Assembly (NCBI GenBank): GCA_003168295.1
Contig: PMST01000345.1
Location: forward strand, 8,065-14,966
Direction of reading: 5' to 3'
Length of the DNA stretch: 6,902 nucleotides
Source: Actinomycetota bacterium
Lineage (GTDB): Bacteria; Actinomycetota; Actinomycetes; Streptosporangiales; Streptosporangiaceae
The notes beneath the pieces are model-generated. The model did no database searches, had not been told where the DNA came from, and was given only the letters and a program-made list of their open reading frames with translations. Position numbers and translations under genes: made by a program. The stretch's first letter is position 1. The number at the start of each line of letters is the position of its first letter. Of this stretch, positions 5,589 to 6,902 are shown piece by piece.

Positions 5589-6011
5589 TTAACCCAGTTC
5601 ACCAGTTGCTTTGAGATCGTCGAAGAGCAACTGGTCGACCAGGGGCACCTGGGGCCGGTCGGCGTAGCAGAACCAGGCCAGCTCGTCGATCTCACCGCTG
5701 GCCGTCAGCGTCCCGGAATAGCCGCCGGTATAGCAGCTCATGCGCACGACGGCACCGCCGGGGCCTTGCGGCTGATACGCCTCATAGGTGCCCACGTGCG
5801 TCACCGTCTCGGGCAGCAGGGCCACCGTCAGTTCCTCAGTGATCTCACGCAGCAGGGTCTGCAGGTCGGTTTCCGCGCCTTCCCGCTTGCCGCCGGGGAT
5901 GTAGAAGATGTCTTGGCCGCGTGGCCGGGCGCAGAGGATCCTGCTGTTCTCCAGATGCACCCAGGCCACCGTGTCGATGAAGGCTGGGTTCTCGTTGGTG
6001 AAGTCAGCCAC
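5589..6011 (-). CDS. NUDIX hydrolase
   Basis: A 140-aa cytoplasmic NUDIX-fold pyrophosphatase that cleaves nucleoside-diphosphate-linked compounds. The Nudix box lies at 41-63 (GKREGAETDLQTLLREITEE, then LTV). It has the G-x5-E, REU and EE elements that bind Mg, but the usual Gly near the end of the box is Thr (ELTV), as I recall in a common actinomycete subgroup. The protein begins ADFTNENPAFIDTVAW and ends DQLLFDDLKATGELG, like short single-domain actinobacterial members. Start: GTG at 6011, chosen because the recognisable family sequence begins right there; the ribosome binding site is weak (ggctggtcgg). The frame stays open to 6491, but that part is antisense to the ABC ATPase gene and has no family resemblance. 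The gene converges with the hydrolase gene and diverges from the ABC transporter. The substrate is unknown. Confidence 0.85.
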   Translation of the reverse strand: MADFTNENPAFIDTVAWVHLENSRILCARPRGQDIFYIPGGKREGAETDLQTLLREITEELTVALLPETVTHVGTYEAYQPQGPGGAVVRMSCYTGGYSGTLTASGEIDELAWFCYADRPQVPLVDQLLFDDLKATGELG

Positions 6012-6039
6012 CCGACCAGCCTGCCACGAAGCGCCGTAG

Positions 6040-6065
6040 GCTTGGTGACCGGGCTTGGTGACCGG
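6040..6065. repeat. 13-bp tandem repeat between divergent NUDIX and ABC genes
   Basis: gcttggtgaccgg occurs twice, head to tail and without a gap (6040-6052, 6053-6065), and a third partial copy (gctttgg) follows. Each unit contains ggtgacc, nearly palindromic. The repeat lies 29 bp upstream of the NUDIX start and 35 bp upstream of the ABC ATPase start, where an operator or promoter would be expected. It could be a two-site operator or simply a replication-slippage duplication. Confidence 0.6.
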
Positions 6066-6088
6066 GCTTTGGGGCCGACTTGGGGGCG

Positions 6089-6094
6089 AGGAGG
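6089..6094 (+). promoter_or_regulatory. Ribosome binding site deciding the ABC ATPase start
   Basis: AGGAGG lies 5 nt before the GTG at 6100. An in-frame TTG at 6055 would add 15 residues (MVTGLWGRLGG...) that fall in the tandem repeat and do not resemble the family, so the start at 6100 is preferred. Confidence 0.7.
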
Positions 6095-6099
6095 CGGAC

Positions 6100-6867
6100 G
6101 TGGGCGAGCCAGCCATCGCGGTGCGCGGGCTGCGCAAGAGCTTCGGTGCGAAGGAGGCGGTGGCGGGGATCGACCTGGAGATCGCGGCGGGTTCCCTCGC
6201 CGGGCTGGTCGGGCCGAACGGGGCCGGGAAGACCACGTCGCTGTCGATGATGACCGGACTGCTGCGGCCGGACGGCGGCCAGGTGGTGATCAACGGCCTG
6301 GAAGTGTGGGCCGACCCGCCCGCCGCCAAGGCGATCATCGGGGTGGTTCCGGCCGAGGCCCGGCTATTCGAGCGGCTCAGCGGTGAGGAACTGCTGGAAT
6401 ACTCCGGTCGGCTGCGCGGCCTGCCTGCCGGTGAGGCGCGGTCCCGGGCCGCGCAGCTGCTCGAGGTGCTGGACCTGGCCGAGGACGCCAAGCGCCTGGT
6501 CGCCGACTACTCCACCGGCATGCGCAAGAAGGCCTCGCTCGGCTGTGCGCTGATCCACAATCCCTCGGCGCTGTTCCTGGACGAACCGCTCGAAGGCGTC
6601 GACCCGGTCTCGGCCGACGTGATCCGGCGGCTGCTGACCCGCTTTGTCGGCTCCGGCTCGACCGTCCTGTTCTCCAGCCACGTGATGGAGCTGGTCGAAC
6701 AGGTCTGCGACCACGTCACCATCATCGACAAGGGCCGGATCGTGGCCACCGGCACCACCGAACAGGTGCGCGGCGGCAAGACCCTGCAGCAGGCGTTCAT
6801 CGACCTGGTCGGCTCGCGGGCCGACGGCGGGGAGGGACTGTCGTGGCTCGGCTCCTCGTCCAGCTGA
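6100..6867 (+). CDS. ABC transporter ATP-binding protein (ABC-2 exporter type)
   Basis: A 255-aa nucleotide-binding subunit that hydrolyses ATP to drive an exporter made with the membrane protein encoded just downstream. Domains in order: Walker A GPNGAGKTT at 38-46; a Q-loop region IGVVPAEARLFERLSGEE at 80-97, where the usual Gln is not seen (VPAE instead of VPQ); signature YSTGM at 137-141 in place of LSGGQ; Walker B ALFLDEP at 157-163, with the catalytic Glu 162; D-loop region GVDPVS at 166-171; and switch His 194 in SSHVMELVE. The signature variant and the short length are typical of ABC-2-type ATPases, which often handle drugs, lipids or natural products. The 3' end overlaps the permease start by 25 nt, indicating translational coupling in one operon. 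Nothing in the window identifies the substrate. Confidence 0.9.
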   Translation: MGEPAIAVRGLRKSFGAKEAVAGIDLEIAAGSLAGLVGPNGAGKTTSLSMMTGLLRPDGGQVVINGLEVWADPPAAKAIIGVVPAEARLFERLSGEELLEYSGRLRGLPAGEARSRAAQLLEVLDLAEDAKRLVADYSTGMRKKASLGCALIHNPSALFLDEPLEGVDPVSADVIRRLLTRFVGSGSTVLFSSHVMELVEQVCDHVTIIDKGRIVATGTTEQVRGGKTLQQAFIDLVGSRADGGEGLSWLGSSSS

Positions 6868-6902
6868 AACTGCGCCTGCTGCGCAACGCGCTGCGCTCGT
6901 CC
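6843..6902 (+). CDS. ABC transporter permease, first 20 codons (runs off the window)
   Basis: A GTG at 6843, preceded by GGAGGG about 7 nt upstream, opens a frame that overlaps the end of the ATPase gene and continues to the last base: MARLLVQLKLRLLRNALRSS. A basic, amphipathic N-terminus with LKLRLLRNALR is typical of the cytoplasmic start of large actinobacterial ABC permeases, before their first membrane helix. The overlap and order (ATPase then permease) fit a two-gene exporter. Only 20 residues are visible, so the assignment rests on context and this short resemblance. Confidence 0.65.
   Translation, partial: MARLLVQLKLRLLRNALRSS

Noticed and set aside
6179..6300. Missing Q-loop Gln and YSTGM signature as a sign of an inactive or novel ABC ATPase
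   Set aside because: Such variants are common in ABC-2-type ATPases, and Walker A, Walker B Glu and switch His are all intact.
6012..6491. Extension of the NUDIX frame to a start at 6491
   Set aside because: The extra 160 codons are Ser/Arg/Pro-rich antisense of the ABC ATPase gene. Family resemblance begins exactly at the GTG at 6011.

Overview
This is a 6.9 kb window of high-GC DNA with actinobacterial character. GTG and TTG starts are frequent, G/C is strongly preferred at third codon positions, and several proteins resemble families I know from soil actinomycetes (two zinc-ribbon membrane proteins, a NUDIX hydrolase beginning ADFTNENP, and an ABC-2 exporter with a YSTGM signature). I cannot name the genus.

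Layout. (1) 2-1123, plus strand: the 3' nine-tenths or so of a histidyl-tRNA synthetase-type protein, open at the left edge. (2) 1124-1417: a gene-poor, somewhat AT-richer spacer between convergent genes. (3) 1418-3732, minus strand: two neighbouring genes that each start with a CxxC-x10-CxxC zinc ribbon and continue into membrane segments. Their order in transcription is the multi-pass protein first (3732 to 2776), then a single-pass protein with a proline-rich linker and an extracytoplasmic domain (2533 or 2557 to 1418). The 200+ bp gap between them holds two good hairpins. (4) 3733-4606: a rearranged stretch. Reading the minus strand, a 14-codon start of a class III adenylate/guanylate cyclase gene breaks off and is followed directly by the 3' third or less of an ABC-type permease gene with its hairpin, and then by the tail of what looks like a transposase. 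(5) 4607-5563, plus strand: an intact cyclase-family (KynB-like, PF04199-type) metal-dependent hydrolase. (6) 5589-6011, minus strand: a NUDIX hydrolase, convergent with the previous gene. (7) 6100-6902, plus strand: an ABC transporter ATPase, overlapped by the first 20 codons of its membrane permease, which runs off the right edge.

How the genes relate. Only two groupings have real support: the zinc-ribbon pair (shared architecture, same strand, a shared 9-bp motif upstream of both) and the ABC ATPase plus permease (overlapping reading frames, each with its own ribosome binding site). The other genes look like ordinary single-gene units. The most interesting features are the gene-fragment junction near 4510 and the zinc-ribbon pair. 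I see no CRISPR array, tRNA, rRNA, or a clear new defence or biosynthetic system.
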